NCBI RefSeq assembly: GCF_004349235.1
Contig: NZ_SMKY01000023.1
Coordinates: forward strand, 1-57,661
DNA length: 57,661 nucleotides
Direction: 5' to 3'
From: Actinomadura darangshiensis
GTDB lineage: Bacteria > Actinomycetota > Actinomycetes > Streptosporangiales > Streptosporangiaceae
The notes below the pieces were generated by a model, which saw only the letters and a list, made by a program, of their open reading frames with translations, did no database searches and was not told the DNA's origin. The position numbers were made by a program, and so were the translations under genes. Position 1 is the stretch's first letter; each line of letters opens with the position of its first letter. This document shows, piece by piece, positions 32,392-39,771 of this stretch.

Positions 32392-33647
32392 CCGCCGCCG
32401 ACACCGTACTGGCCGGGCTGGACGACGTCCGCCCGCAGCTGGAGGACTTCTACACCGATCTCCACGCGCACCCGGAACTCGGGCTGGCCGAGCACCGCAC
32501 GGCCGCGCGGGTGGCGGAGCGGCTGCGCGGCTGGGGATACGAGGTCACCGACGGCGTCGGCGGCACCGGCGTCGTGGGCGTCCTCGCCAACGGCGACGGC
32601 CCGACCGTGCTGCTGCGCGCCGACATGGACGCGCTGCCGGTCAAGGAGGACACCGGCCTCCCCTACGCCTCCGAAGTGACCGTCACCGACGGGGACGGGC
32701 ATCAGCGGCCCGTAATGCACGCCTGCGGGCATGACGTCCACGTCACCTGCCTGCTCGGCTTCGCCCGGCTCATGGCGCAGGCCAAGGACGCCTGGCGGGG
32801 GACGCTCGTCCCGCTGTTCCAGCCCTCCGAGGAGGACTCGGCCGGCGCCGCCGCCATGGTCGGGGACGGCCTCGCCGACCGGATCCCGCGTCCCGACGTG
32901 GCGTTCGCCCAGCACGTCCTGGCGCAGCCGGCCGGATACGTCGGCGTGCGGTCCGGGCCGTTCTTCTCCGCCGCCGACAGCCTGCGCATCACCCTGTACG
33001 GGCGCGGCGGCCACGGGTCCATGCCGCAGGCGACCGTCGACCCGGTGGTCCTGGCGTCGATGTGCGTGCTGCGGCTCCAGACCATCGTGTCCCGCGAGCT
33101 GGCCGCCACCACCCCCGCCGTGGTGACCGTGGGCAGCATCCAGGCCGGCGCGAGCGCGAACGTCATCCCCGACACCGCCGTGATGCTCCTGAACATCCGC
33201 ACCTACGACGACGACACGCGGCGGCACGTCCTCGATGCGGTGAAGCGGTGCGTCGACGCCGAGGCCGCGGCGTCCGGCGCATCGAGGGAACCGCAGATCG
33301 AACGCCTCAACACGTTCCCGCCGACCGTCAACGACGACGAGGTGGCCGGGCGGCTCGCGCGGGCCTTCAAGGCGCGTTTCGGGGACGACTTCAGCACCAT
33401 CCCTCTGCAGACGGCCAGCGAGGATTTCAGCGTCATCCCCGAAGCCCTGCACACGCCATTCGCTTACTGGGGCCTGGGCGGCATCGACGCCGACCTCTAC
33501 ACCAAGGCCGCCGAACAGGGCACGGTCGGACGCGACATCCCCGTCAACCACTCCCCCAAATTCGCACCCGTCATCCAGCCGACCCTCGACACCGGCGTCA
33601 CCGCCCTCACCGTCGCCGCCCTCGAATGGCTCGGCACGGACGCTTAG
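32388..33647 (+). CDS. M20-family amidohydrolase (hippurate hydrolase / carboxypeptidase-like)
   Basis: A 419-residue zinc peptidase-family enzyme. It has LHAHPELG at the N-terminus, RADMDALPV, MHACGHDVH (metal ligands), FQPSEED with the catalytic/bridging acidic residues, GRGGHGSMPQ in the dimerisation domain, and a late NHSPKFAP with the final His. This set fits the aminoacylase/hippuricase/IAA-amino-acid-hydrolase group. The ATG has GAGGGGAGAGGGAG upstream and overlaps the TRIC stop. A long open frame upstream is shadow within the TRIC gene. It is probably cytoplasmic and cleaves an N-acyl amino acid. Confidence 0.92.
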   Translation: MTAADTVLAGLDDVRPQLEDFYTDLHAHPELGLAEHRTAARVAERLRGWGYEVTDGVGGTGVVGVLANGDGPTVLLRADMDALPVKEDTGLPYASEVTVTDGDGHQRPVMHACGHDVHVTCLLGFARLMAQAKDAWRGTLVPLFQPSEEDSAGAAAMVGDGLADRIPRPDVAFAQHVLAQPAGYVGVRSGPFFSAADSLRITLYGRGGHGSMPQATVDPVVLASMCVLRLQTIVSRELAATTPAVVTVGSIQAGASANVIPDTAVMLLNIRTYDDDTRRHVLDAVKRCVDAEAAASGASREPQIERLNTFPPTVNDDEVAGRLARAFKARFGDDFSTIPLQTASEDFSVIPEALHTPFAYWGLGGIDADLYTKAAEQGTVGRDIPVNHSPKFAPVIQPTLDTGVTALTVAALEWLGTDA

Positions 33648-33650
33648 GCT
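33645..33650 (+). promoter_or_regulatory. Candidate -10 box of the VOC gene (leaderless spacing)
   Basis: TAGGCT overlaps the stop codon of the M20 gene and ends seven bases before the VOC gene's ATG at 33658, with no ribosome site between. This suggests a near-leaderless transcript starting at the ATG. Confidence 0.4.
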
Positions 33651-33657
33651 CGGCCCC

Positions 33658-34044
33658 ATGCTCAGACTCGGTTTCCCGGTCATCGGCGTGAACGACCTTC
33701 CCCGCGCAGTGGCCTTCTGGACGTCCGCACTCGACCTCGTCGCCACACCGGAGTGGGAGAACGCCAATTGGAGGACGCTGAATCACGCGGACGGATCAGG
33801 CAGGGCATTGGGTCTGATGCGCAGTGACTCGCCCGTAGAACCTCGGCCGCGCGTGCATCTCGATCTACTCGTGGACACCGAGCCCGAGCAGGAGGCCGAG
33901 GTCGAGCGGCTGATAGGTCTCGGCGCGAGCCGAGTCGACTGGCAGTCGTATCCGCCGGAGCCGGACTTCGTCGTCCTCGCCGACCCGGACGGCAACCTCT
34001 TCTGCGTCGTGGACCTGGGCCGGGCGCCCTCCGGTTCGGGCTAG
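33658..34044 (+). CDS. VOC (glyoxalase/bleomycin-resistance fold) family protein
   Basis: A 128-residue single-domain protein: GFPVIGVNDLPRAVAFWTSALDLVATPEWE at the start, a middle HLDLLVDTEPEQEAEVERLIGLGASRVDW, and the typical ending FVVLADPDGNLFCVVD. The paired beta-alpha-beta units and terminal DPDGN are diagnostic of the superfamily. Length is normal for one VOC repeat pair. It ends in a 4-base overlap with the convergent membrane-protein gene. Function could be metal-dependent conversion or antibiotic binding; nothing specific is seen. Confidence 0.88.
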   Translation: MLRLGFPVIGVNDLPRAVAFWTSALDLVATPEWENANWRTLNHADGSGRALGLMRSDSPVEPRPRVHLDLLVDTEPEQEAEVERLIGLGASRVDWQSYPPEPDFVVLADPDGNLFCVVDLGRAPSGSG

Positions 34045-34751
34045 CGGCGGGTCCAGGGCCAGGTGATCAGGGCCCAGCCGGCCAGGATGACCAGGGTCTC
34101 GACCAGGACGTACCAGGGCCAGGGGCCCAGGACGTCCAGGATCGAGGCGCTGCCGGGCTTCTCGTTGAGGTATCCGTAGTTCGTCCCGGCGATCAGGTTG
34201 AAGACGAACGTGGCGACGGCCCACACCAGGGTGGCCGCGACCGCGAACCGGTAGTCGCGCCAGCCGGGGCGCATCCCCAGCCCCCAGGTCAGGTACACCG
34301 CGGCCCACACGATCATCAGGTGCATCCCGAAGAAGCCCAGGTAGTCGATGTCGGGGTAGTCGCCGCCGTGCAGGGCCGGTGTGAGCAGGCCCTGCACGGA
34401 CAGGGTGAGCCCCCAGTAGTACGTCAGCGTGAACCAGCGGTGGCCGAGCGTCCACAGCGCGCCGACGGCGGTGAGCCACGCCAGGTCGCACAGCTGCAGC
34501 GGGAGCGACCCGCCGATGCGCCACTGCCCCGGCAGCAGCGAGTACACCTGCGTGCCGATCATCACGTACGCGATCGCCAGCGCGTACGCCCTGCTGAAGC
34601 CCCTCGCCTGCTCTCCGAACCCGCCGCCGGGCTCCGTCCGCTGGGCGCGGCCGAGCGGCACCAGCGCGGCGCATCCGGCCGCGAACAGCCCGAGCGCCGC
34701 CCAGTGCGAGGGCCCGTACACGGCGAACTCACCGGCGGCGGTCAGCGGCAT
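34041..34751 (-). CDS. YwaF/TIGR02206-type integral membrane protein
   Basis: A 236-residue protein with six hydrophobic segments. Segments such as FAVYGPSHWAALGLFAAGC, LPLQLCDLAWLTAVGALWT, DYLGFFGMHLMIVWAAVYLTWG and FVFNLIAGTNYGYLNEKPGSASILDVLGPWPWYVL match the TIGR02206 (Bacillus YwaF) group. No function is known for this family. The ATG follows TAGCAT at leaderless spacing and has no ribosome site. Confidence 0.88.
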   Translation of the reverse strand: MPLTAAGEFAVYGPSHWAALGLFAAGCAALVPLGRAQRTEPGGGFGEQARGFSRAYALAIAYVMIGTQVYSLLPGQWRIGGSLPLQLCDLAWLTAVGALWTLGHRWFTLTYYWGLTLSVQGLLTPALHGGDYPDIDYLGFFGMHLMIVWAAVYLTWGLGMRPGWRDYRFAVAATLVWAVATFVFNLIAGTNYGYLNEKPGSASILDVLGPWPWYVLVETLVILAGWALITWPWTRR

Positions 34752-34757
34752 CCGCTG

Positions 34758-34763
34758 ATGCTA
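34758..34763 (-). promoter_or_regulatory. Candidate -10 box, leaderless start of YwaF-type gene
   Basis: On the minus strand TAGCAT is followed by exactly six bases and then the ATG at 34751, placing the transcription start on the A of the start codon. Confidence 0.45.
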
Positions 34764-34833
34764 ACCGCCGCCGGTGCGCTCGCGCCGCTACCGGTTTCGT
34801 CGGTAGTGCTCCGTCCCTCAGCGCGGGGTGGAG

Positions 34834-34866
34834 TTGACCCTCCCGCGGAGCGGGACAGGGTTAGCC
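34834..34866. promoter_or_regulatory. Inverted repeat with MerR-like spacing, or IS left-end structure
   Basis: TTGACC (34834-34839) is followed by ACCCTCCCGC-GGA-GCGGGACAGGGT, a near-perfect inverted repeat, and then TTAGCC (34861-34866). A palindrome filling an over-long spacer between -35 and -10 elements is typical of MerR-family operators. However, no merR gene is present, and the site lies where the left end of the IS element is expected, so it may simply be transposon-end structure. Confidence 0.35.
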
Positions 34867-34890
34867 GGATCGCCTCCGGAGCGATCCGGC
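34864..34890. repeat. Perfect hairpin, candidate left end of IS200/IS605 element
   Basis: GCCGGATCGC (34864-34873) and GCGATCCGGC (34881-34890) form a 10-bp stem around seven bases. It lies 11 bases beyond the stop of the tnpA remnant, where the single-strand hairpin of an IS200/IS605 left end is expected. The exact left boundary is not certain. Confidence 0.5.
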
Positions 34891-34900
34891 GGCACCGGTC

Positions 34901-35101
34901 TCAAGCCGGGTAGTTCTGCTGCTCGATGTATTGGCGCAGGACGCTGATCGGGGCGCCGCGGGCCGATCCGGCGAAGCAGGGGTCCGACCAAGCCTGTTCG
35001 TGGTCGCCCTCGCCGTTGAACTCGGCGAACTCGACCTCGAAGTCGCCGCACACCGCCCGCATGATCGCCTCCAGGCGTTCCAGGTGCGGTCCGGTGAAAC
35101 C
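34901..35101 (-). pseudogene. tnpA: IS200/IS605 Y1 transposase TnpA remnant
   Basis: The minus strand encodes FTGPHLERLEAIMRAVCGDFEVEFAEFNGEGDH, which is the middle of a Y1 transposase, and then FAGSARGAPISVLRQYIEQQ, its C-terminal helix with the nucleophilic Tyr. The first 30 or so residues are missing. The segment carrying the HUH motif (expected as DHVHLL) and the following about 40 residues are deleted: GDH runs straight into EQAWSD. Without the HUH histidine pair it cannot cut DNA. A spurious in-frame start exists at 35167 inside tnpB. Confidence 0.8.
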
Positions 35102-35104
35102 CCC

Positions 35105-35110
35105 TAGGTT
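35105..35110 (+). promoter_or_regulatory. Candidate -10 box, leaderless start of tnpB
   Basis: TAGGTT is followed by exactly six bases and the GTG start codon of tnpB at 35117. No ribosome site is seen, which fits a leaderless tnpB transcript. Confidence 0.4.
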
Positions 35111-35116
35111 AGGCGG

Positions 35117-36232
35117 GTGCAGCTCAGATACTCCTTCCGCCTCTACCCGACCGGGGGGCAGCGACAAGCCCTCGCGCGGGCGTTCGGCTGCGCCAGGGTG
35201 GTGTTCAACGACGCATTGCGGACGCGGGAGGACGCCCGCCAGGCGGGGCTGCCGTCGGTGAAGGCGGCCGAGTTGTCGGCGGCGATGGCGGCGGCGAAGA
35301 AGACCCCGGAGCGCTCGTGGCTGGGCGAGGTGTCGTCAGTGGTGCTGCAGCAGTCGCTGCGGGACCTGGAGGCGGCCTACCGGGCGTTCTTCGACGGCCT
35401 GGCCGGCAAACGCCCCCGGGTGGGCGCGCCGCGGTTCAAGTCCCGCAAAGACCGGCGCCAGTCGATCCGGTTCACCGCCAACGCCCGCTGGTCGATCACC
35501 AATGGCGGGAAGCTGTCGCTGCCGAAGGTCGGCGACGTCGCGGTGAGGTGGTCGCGGCGGCTGCCGTGCACGCCGTCCACCGTGACCGTGATCAAGGACG
35601 CTGCGGGCCGGTTCTTCTGCTCGTTCGTGGTGGAGACCGCCGACGTGCCCGACCCGCCCGACACCAGCTCGCAGATCGGCATCGACCTTGGGCTGGAGCA
35701 TTTCGCGATCACCTCCGATGGCCGCAAGATCGACTCACCGCGTTTCCTGCGCCGCGCCGAGAAGAAGCTCCGCAAGGCCCAGCGGGGACTGTCCCGCAAG
35801 CAGAAGGGATCGGCCAACCGCGACAAGGCCCGTCTGCAGGTCGCCCGCACCCATGCGAAGGTCGCCGACGCGCGCCGCGAGTTCCATCACCGGCTCTCGA
35901 CCGAACTGGCCCGCGACAACCAAGCGGTCTATGTCGAGACGCTGAGCGTGAAGGGGCTGGCGCGCACCCGGCTGGCCAAATCGGTGCACGACGCGGGCTG
36001 GTCGGCGTTCACTGGCATGCTGGAGTACAAGACCCGGCGGTACGGCCGGACGTTCGTGCGGGTCGACCGGACGTTTGCGTCCTCGCAGATCTGCTCGCAG
36101 TGCGGGCACCGCGACGGCCCCAAGTCCCTGCAAGTCCGCCAATGGGCGTGCGAGCAGTGCGGGGCCGATCATGACCGAGACGTCAACGCTGCACGCAACA
36201 TCCTGGACCAAGGACGCCGCATCACGACGTGA
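35117..36232 (+). CDS. tnpB: TnpB, RNA-guided RuvC nuclease of IS200/IS605 elements
   Basis: A 371-residue TnpB/OrfB with all catalytic features. The N-terminal wedge/REC region is LRYSFRLYPTGGQRQALARAFGCARVVFNDAL. RuvC-I is GIDLGLEHFA (Asp190) and RuvC-II is VYVETLSVKGL (Glu274). A zinc ribbon CSQCGHRDGPKS...WACEQCG has four Cys (326, 329, 345, 348). RuvC-III is DHDRDVNAARNIL (Asp355). Length is normal for compact TnpB proteins. Family members cut DNA guided by an omega-RNA made from the element's right end. It is intact although its tnpA partner is destroyed. The GTG start has a leaderless-type promoter. Confidence 0.95.
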   Translation: MQLRYSFRLYPTGGQRQALARAFGCARVVFNDALRTREDARQAGLPSVKAAELSAAMAAAKKTPERSWLGEVSSVVLQQSLRDLEAAYRAFFDGLAGKRPRVGAPRFKSRKDRRQSIRFTANARWSITNGGKLSLPKVGDVAVRWSRRLPCTPSTVTVIKDAAGRFFCSFVVETADVPDPPDTSSQIGIDLGLEHFAITSDGRKIDSPRFLRRAEKKLRKAQRGLSRKQKGSANRDKARLQVARTHAKVADARREFHHRLSTELARDNQAVYVETLSVKGLARTRLAKSVHDAGWSAFTGMLEYKTRRYGRTFVRVDRTFASSQICSQCGHRDGPKSLQVRQWACEQCGADHDRDVNAARNILDQGRRITT

Positions 36233-36432
36233 TGCCTTACTGGTCGCCGCTGGACGGAAACCCCCGGGCGTCCGGGGGAGGCGGAGACCTTAAACGCCTG
36301 ATGGAGGGCAGGTAAGACTCCGGCTCGTTCGGGGCACAGCCCGTTGAAGCAGGAAGCCACGGAAGTGACCGCACCCTGAGCGGGTGCGGTCACAGGCCGA
36401 ATCCCCGGCCCTCGGGCCGGGGAGCGCGTCAA
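36200..36432 (+). ncRNA. Putative omega-RNA (reRNA) and right end of the IS element
   Basis: From the 3' end of tnpB to TCAA at 36429-36432 the strand folds strongly. Stems are CCCCCGG/CCGGGGG (36261-36278), a perfect 12-bp stem GTGACCGCACCC/GGGTGCGGTCAC with a 5-base loop (36365-36393), and CCCCGGCC/GGCCGGGG with a CTCG loop (36403-36422). In known TnpB systems the guide is the sequence just past the right end, so here it would begin at 36433 and be antisense to the 3' end of the pectate lyase gene. The 5' limit is a guess. Confidence 0.6.
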
Positions 36433-37964
36433 CCGCCGTAGGTCTCGAACTCGGCGATCCTCGGCGTGCCGGACGAAGCGGTGATGGTGAAGGTGATCTT
36501 CTTCAGCGAGGTCGGCGGTACGGCGATGACGCCCGCCCCGCTGCCGGAGGCCAGGACGGCGCCGGTGTCGTGGTTCAGCACCTGCCACGACCCGATGGCG
36601 CCCGCGGCACCCGCCGCCTCCCGGATGTTGATCTGCGAGACGGCGGTGGCGGTGCCCCACTTGATCGAGATGGAGCCGGTCGAGCCGGACGGCGACCAGT
36701 AGGTGCTCATGTCACCGTCCAGGACGTTGCCGTAGCTCGTGCCACTGGCTTTACCGGAGCCGTCGGCGCCCGCAGCGAGGCTGAGGTTGGTCCCGCTGGG
36801 CTCGGTGGGCGTGGGGTCGGTGGGTGTCGGGTCGGTCGGGGTCGGGGTCGGTGACTGCGCCGTGCAGTTGCCGTCCGATACCCGCAGGCCCTTGCCCGCA
36901 CCCGCCGTCTGGCTGACGACGTCCGGCACGCAGCCGGCGTCGTCGAGGTCGTAGGAGTAAGGGATGCTGACGCTGGTGTTGGACTGCGGGTCCGGGCCGG
37001 CGGGGTGGTTCTCCTCGCCCTCGCTCGTCCAGGTCACGTTGTCGTAGATGTTGCCGCTGACCTGCCAGTACCCGAGCTCGTCGGTGTAGAAGGTGCCGAG
37101 GACGTCCTTGGAGTCCTCGAAGTAGTTGTTCTCCACCTTCACGTGCGCCCCGACCCGGGAATTGATGCCCGACTTCACCAGACCCACGAAGTGGTTGTCG
37201 TAGGTGTGGACGGTGCCGCCGCGCAGCAGCGGCGTACGGGAGTCGATGTTCTGGTACAGGTTGTGATGGAAGGTGACGAAGCCGTTGGACGTGTCGCTCT
37301 CGCTCGATCCGATGAGGCCGCCGCGTCCGGAGTTGCGCAGGATGCTGTAGGACAGGGTCACGTACTGGGTGTTGTCCTTCATGTCGAAGAGCCCGTCGTA
37401 CCCTTCGTCCTCTCCGCCCGACGCCTCCAGGGTGGCGTGGTCGACCCAGACGTTGCGGACGTCGCTCTCCATCCCGATGGCGTCACCGCCGTTGGACGTG
37501 GGCGAGCCCGACTTCTTGACGTTCTTGACGGTCACGTTCTGGATGATGATGTTGCTGGACTCGCGGATGTGGATGCCCAGCTGGTCGAACACCGCCCCGC
37601 CGCCGACCCCGATGATCGTGACGTTGCTGATCTGCTTGAGCTCGATCTTGTCGTCGGCGGTGTTGCAGCTGTCGCCCGACACCTTGCTGGTGTTGCCGTG
37701 GTTGATGGTCCCCTCGACCTCGATGGTGATCGGGGTGCTGCTGCTGGCCCGGTTGCACAGGGCCGTGTGGATCGCGGTCCCGGTCGTGGCCCGGACGGTC
37801 TGGCCGCCCGCGCCGCCCGTGGTCCCGCCGTTCTGGGTCGCGTAGCCGGTGGCGCCACCGGCCGCCGCCGACACCTCGGGCATCGCCAGGACCGCACCGG
37901 CCGTGGCCGCGAGGGACGTCGCCGCCACCGCCGCCCAGAGTCGCCGTACGTTCGTTCGTCTCAT
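36429..37964 (-). CDS. Secreted pectate lyase (PL1) with C-terminal carbohydrate-binding domain
   Basis: A 511-residue exported enzyme. The signal peptide ends near VSA|A (about 33). The PL1 parallel beta-helix spans about 35-370, with VDHATL, GYDGLFDMKDNTQYVTLSYSIL, FHHNLYQNIDSRTPLLRGGTVHTYDNHF (conserved R-P-R-G-H set) and a Cys pair. A PTPTDP-repeat linker (about 375-395) leads to a discoidin-like binding module that ends IAEFETYGG. It should cleave polygalacturonate by calcium-dependent beta-elimination. GAAGGAG precedes the ATG. The stop codon is the TCA of the neighbouring IS right end, so the stop may be native or supplied by the insertion. Confidence 0.92.
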   Translation of the reverse strand: MRRTNVRRLWAAVAATSLAATAGAVLAMPEVSAAAGGATGYATQNGGTTGGAGGQTVRATTGTAIHTALCNRASSSTPITIEVEGTINHGNTSKVSGDSCNTADDKIELKQISNVTIIGVGGGAVFDQLGIHIRESSNIIIQNVTVKNVKKSGSPTSNGGDAIGMESDVRNVWVDHATLEASGGEDEGYDGLFDMKDNTQYVTLSYSILRNSGRGGLIGSSESDTSNGFVTFHHNLYQNIDSRTPLLRGGTVHTYDNHFVGLVKSGINSRVGAHVKVENNYFEDSKDVLGTFYTDELGYWQVSGNIYDNVTWTSEGEENHPAGPDPQSNTSVSIPYSYDLDDAGCVPDVVSQTAGAGKGLRVSDGNCTAQSPTPTPTDPTPTDPTPTEPSGTNLSLAAGADGSGKASGTSYGNVLDGDMSTYWSPSGSTGSISIKWGTATAVSQINIREAAGAAGAIGSWQVLNHDTGAVLASGSGAGVIAVPPTSLKKITFTITASSGTPRIAEFETYGG

Positions 37965-37994
37965 GCTCGCTTCTCCTTCGGTGTTCGTCGGCGG

Positions 37995-39578
37995 CTACGG
38001 AGTCGGCGTCCTGCCGCCGAAGGTGACGACGAGCTGGCCGCTCGACGTGAAGGACCAGCCCAGGGAGCCGGAGTAGGACCCGCAGCGGGAGCCGTTCGAG
38101 CCGGTCCAGAACTGGTTGGAGCTGTCGGCATTGCCGACGGTCTTGTCGTTCGAGCCGTCGACGTCGAACCGGCACGAGGTGTTGCTCCGGAACGTCGAGC
38201 TGCCTTCGTCGAAGGAGAAGTTGCGCTCGGCGTTGTCGATGCTGGCGTTGCCGGAGATCGTCATCGAGCCGGGGTTGCTGTTGTAGGTGAATCCGTGGTG
38301 GCCGTTTCCGAAGGCGATGTTGTTCCGGACGACGTGGTTGACCCCGATGTCTTCGCCGCCCAGCTTGAAGCCGTTGCGGTCGCCGCTTCCGGCCTGGCCG
38401 CCGTTGCTGAGGGTGCCGTTCTCGTAGGCGAGGGAGTTCTCGATGGTCACCGCGCCGATGGGGCCGGTGTCGTCCTTGGTGTAGAGGTCCCAGCCGTCGT
38501 CGATGTTGTTGTGGGAGACGTCGTAGCGGAAGACGTTCCCGGGGCCGGAGGTGAGCTTCGCGGCGAAGCCGTCGGCGTCCTCGCCGTCGGAGTCGGCGTT
38601 GTCGTGCGACTCCGCGCTCAGCACGAGGTTGTTGGACGGCCATTCGTCGTCCGGAGTACTCGATGCGATGCGCGAGATCTGCAGCCCGGTGTCGCGGTTG
38701 AAGCGCGTGACCGTGCGCTCGATGATGTTGTTGCTGCCGCCGACGAAGATGCCGTTGTCGCCGGCGTGCTCCACGACGAGCCCGTAGACGTGCCAGTACG
38801 ACGCGTTCACGGCGAGCCCGCGGTTCGCCGAGTCCTCGCTCATGGACGAGAAGTTCAGCACCGGCGTCTCACCCGGGTAGGCGGACAGTTCCGTGCGGGC
38901 GCCGGAGGTGCCGTCGTTGCCCGGCGGAATGGTGACCGTCTGCGAGAGGCCGTAGGTGCCGCCGCGCATGTAGATCGTCCCGCCGGAGGCGACGCGGTCG
39001 ATCGCCGAGGTGAGCGTCGTCGGGTCCGACTCCGTCCCGGACGCGCCGTCGCCGCCGCTCGGGGAGACGTACAGCGTGTCCGCGTCGTCCGGTGGCGTGG
39101 TGTCGCCGCCGTCCGTGTCGACCTCGATGTAGTCGATGTTGGGCAGGCCGTTGGCGCTGGTCGCGGTGAGCCGGACGGTGTTGGAGCCCGAGTTCACCGG
39201 AAGCGTGATCGTCTCGGTCGTCCACGCGTCCCACGAGGCGGTGGCCCCGAACGACGCCGACGGGCCGGACGCGCCGTTGACCGTGACGTTCGCGGGCCGT
39301 GCGCCGGTGGTGCCGTTCGAGTAGCGGACGCGCAGCGTCGCCGTGCCGGCGGCCGAGGCGGTCACGCCGAACTGCGCGTAGGCGCCGGACGCGTTCTCGC
39401 TGTTGCAGAAACCACCGCCGGAGTAGCCGGTGTGGTCGGAGTCGATGGTCCCGTCGCACACCGCCGGGGAGCTCTCGGCCTCGTAGCGGGTGGTGGCGGC
39501 TTGCGCGGTGTGCGCTGAGAGTGCGACGAGCGCGCCGGCCACCAAGGTGCCGCACGCGATGACGGGTCTGAGGTGCAT
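37995..39578 (-). CDS. Secreted PL9-like pectate lyase with N-terminal CBM6/35-type module
   Basis: A 527-residue exported protein: signal peptide to AQA|A (about 27), a CBM6/35-type beta-sandwich (YEAESSPAVCDG ... NIDYIEVD, about 30-153), an Asp/Pro linker, then a right-handed beta-helix (about 168-500). The stretch HDNADSDGEDADGFAAKLTSGPGNVFRYDVSHNNIDDGWDLYTK matches the PL9 catalytic face, with the Lys of AAKL as the likely base and the Asp cluster as calcium ligands. GGAG precedes the ATG. Just upstream lie a good promoter and a perfect LacI-type palindrome. It complements the PL1 enzyme encoded next to it. Confidence 0.88.
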   Translation of the reverse strand: MHLRPVIACGTLVAGALVALSAHTAQAATTRYEAESSPAVCDGTIDSDHTGYSGGGFCNSENASGAYAQFGVTASAAGTATLRVRYSNGTTGARPANVTVNGASGPSASFGATASWDAWTTETITLPVNSGSNTVRLTATSANGLPNIDYIEVDTDGGDTTPPDDADTLYVSPSGGDGASGTESDPTTLTSAIDRVASGGTIYMRGGTYGLSQTVTIPPGNDGTSGARTELSAYPGETPVLNFSSMSEDSANRGLAVNASYWHVYGLVVEHAGDNGIFVGGSNNIIERTVTRFNRDTGLQISRIASSTPDDEWPSNNLVLSAESHDNADSDGEDADGFAAKLTSGPGNVFRYDVSHNNIDDGWDLYTKDDTGPIGAVTIENSLAYENGTLSNGGQAGSGDRNGFKLGGEDIGVNHVVRNNIAFGNGHHGFTYNSNPGSMTISGNASIDNAERNFSFDEGSSTFRSNTSCRFDVDGSNDKTVGNADSSNQFWTGSNGSRCGSYSGSLGWSFTSSGQLVVTFGGRTPTP

Positions 39579-39618
39579 CGCTAATCTCCAAGTCGTTCAG
39601 ACTGTCTTCGACCGTTCT

Positions 39619-39634
39619 GAGAAAGCGCTTTCTC
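39619..39634. promoter_or_regulatory. LacI-type operator, class A (upstream of PL9 gene)
   Basis: GAGAAAGCGCTTTCTC is a perfect 16-bp palindrome with the central CG of LacI-family operators. It covers the expected transcription start of the PL9 gene. The same core (GAAAGCGCTTTC, one mismatch) overlaps the -10 region of the sugar ABC operon at 45411-45422, so one repressor probably controls both. Confidence 0.8.
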
Positions 39635-39640
39635 TGGAAA

Positions 39641-39669
39641 AAGCTAGGCGCCCGCAAACAAGGCGTCAA
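39641..39669 (-). promoter_or_regulatory. Promoter of the PL9 lyase gene
   Basis: On the minus strand TTGACG (39669-39664) and TAGCTT (39646-39641) are separated by 17 bases. The predicted start falls at the upstream edge of the class A operator, the ideal position for repression. Confidence 0.65.
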
Positions 39670-39771
39670 CAGGCTTGCATTCTTTTCATGAATATTCATG
39701 GCCGACATTTTTCGGGCAGCATTCATCGCGCCCCCGCGAGCGAGGCGCCCACTTCCCCGATATTTATGCGA

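Larger units (their letters stand above)
34864..36432 (+). mobile_element. IS200/IS605-family element with decayed tnpA and intact tnpB
   Basis: The unit comprises a left-end hairpin, a wrecked tnpA on the minus strand, an intact tnpB on the plus strand and a structured right end finishing GCGCGTCAA. Right ends of this family have a GC hairpin near the tip and often end TCAA. With no working HUH transposase the element cannot move by itself but could be mobilised in trans. The right tip lies on the stop codon of the pectate lyase gene. The left boundary is approximate, within about 30 bases. Confidence 0.7.

Noticed and set aside
31905..33767. A 620-codon minus-strand frame over the TRIC and M20 genes
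   Set aside because: It is antisense to two genes with clear motifs and contains no recognisable domain.
36429..36432. Reading the IS insertion as a disruption of the pectate lyase
   Set aside because: The lyase keeps its signal peptide, catalytic domain, linker and a complete-looking binding module ending IAEFETYGG, so the insertion seems to lie at or beyond the natural end of the gene.
37005..39518. An 837-codon open frame on the plus strand
   Set aside because: It is antisense to both pectate lyase genes, has no recognisable domain and a Val/Gly/Ala/Arg/Asp-rich composition. The lyases on the other strand have signal peptides, catalytic motifs and binding modules.
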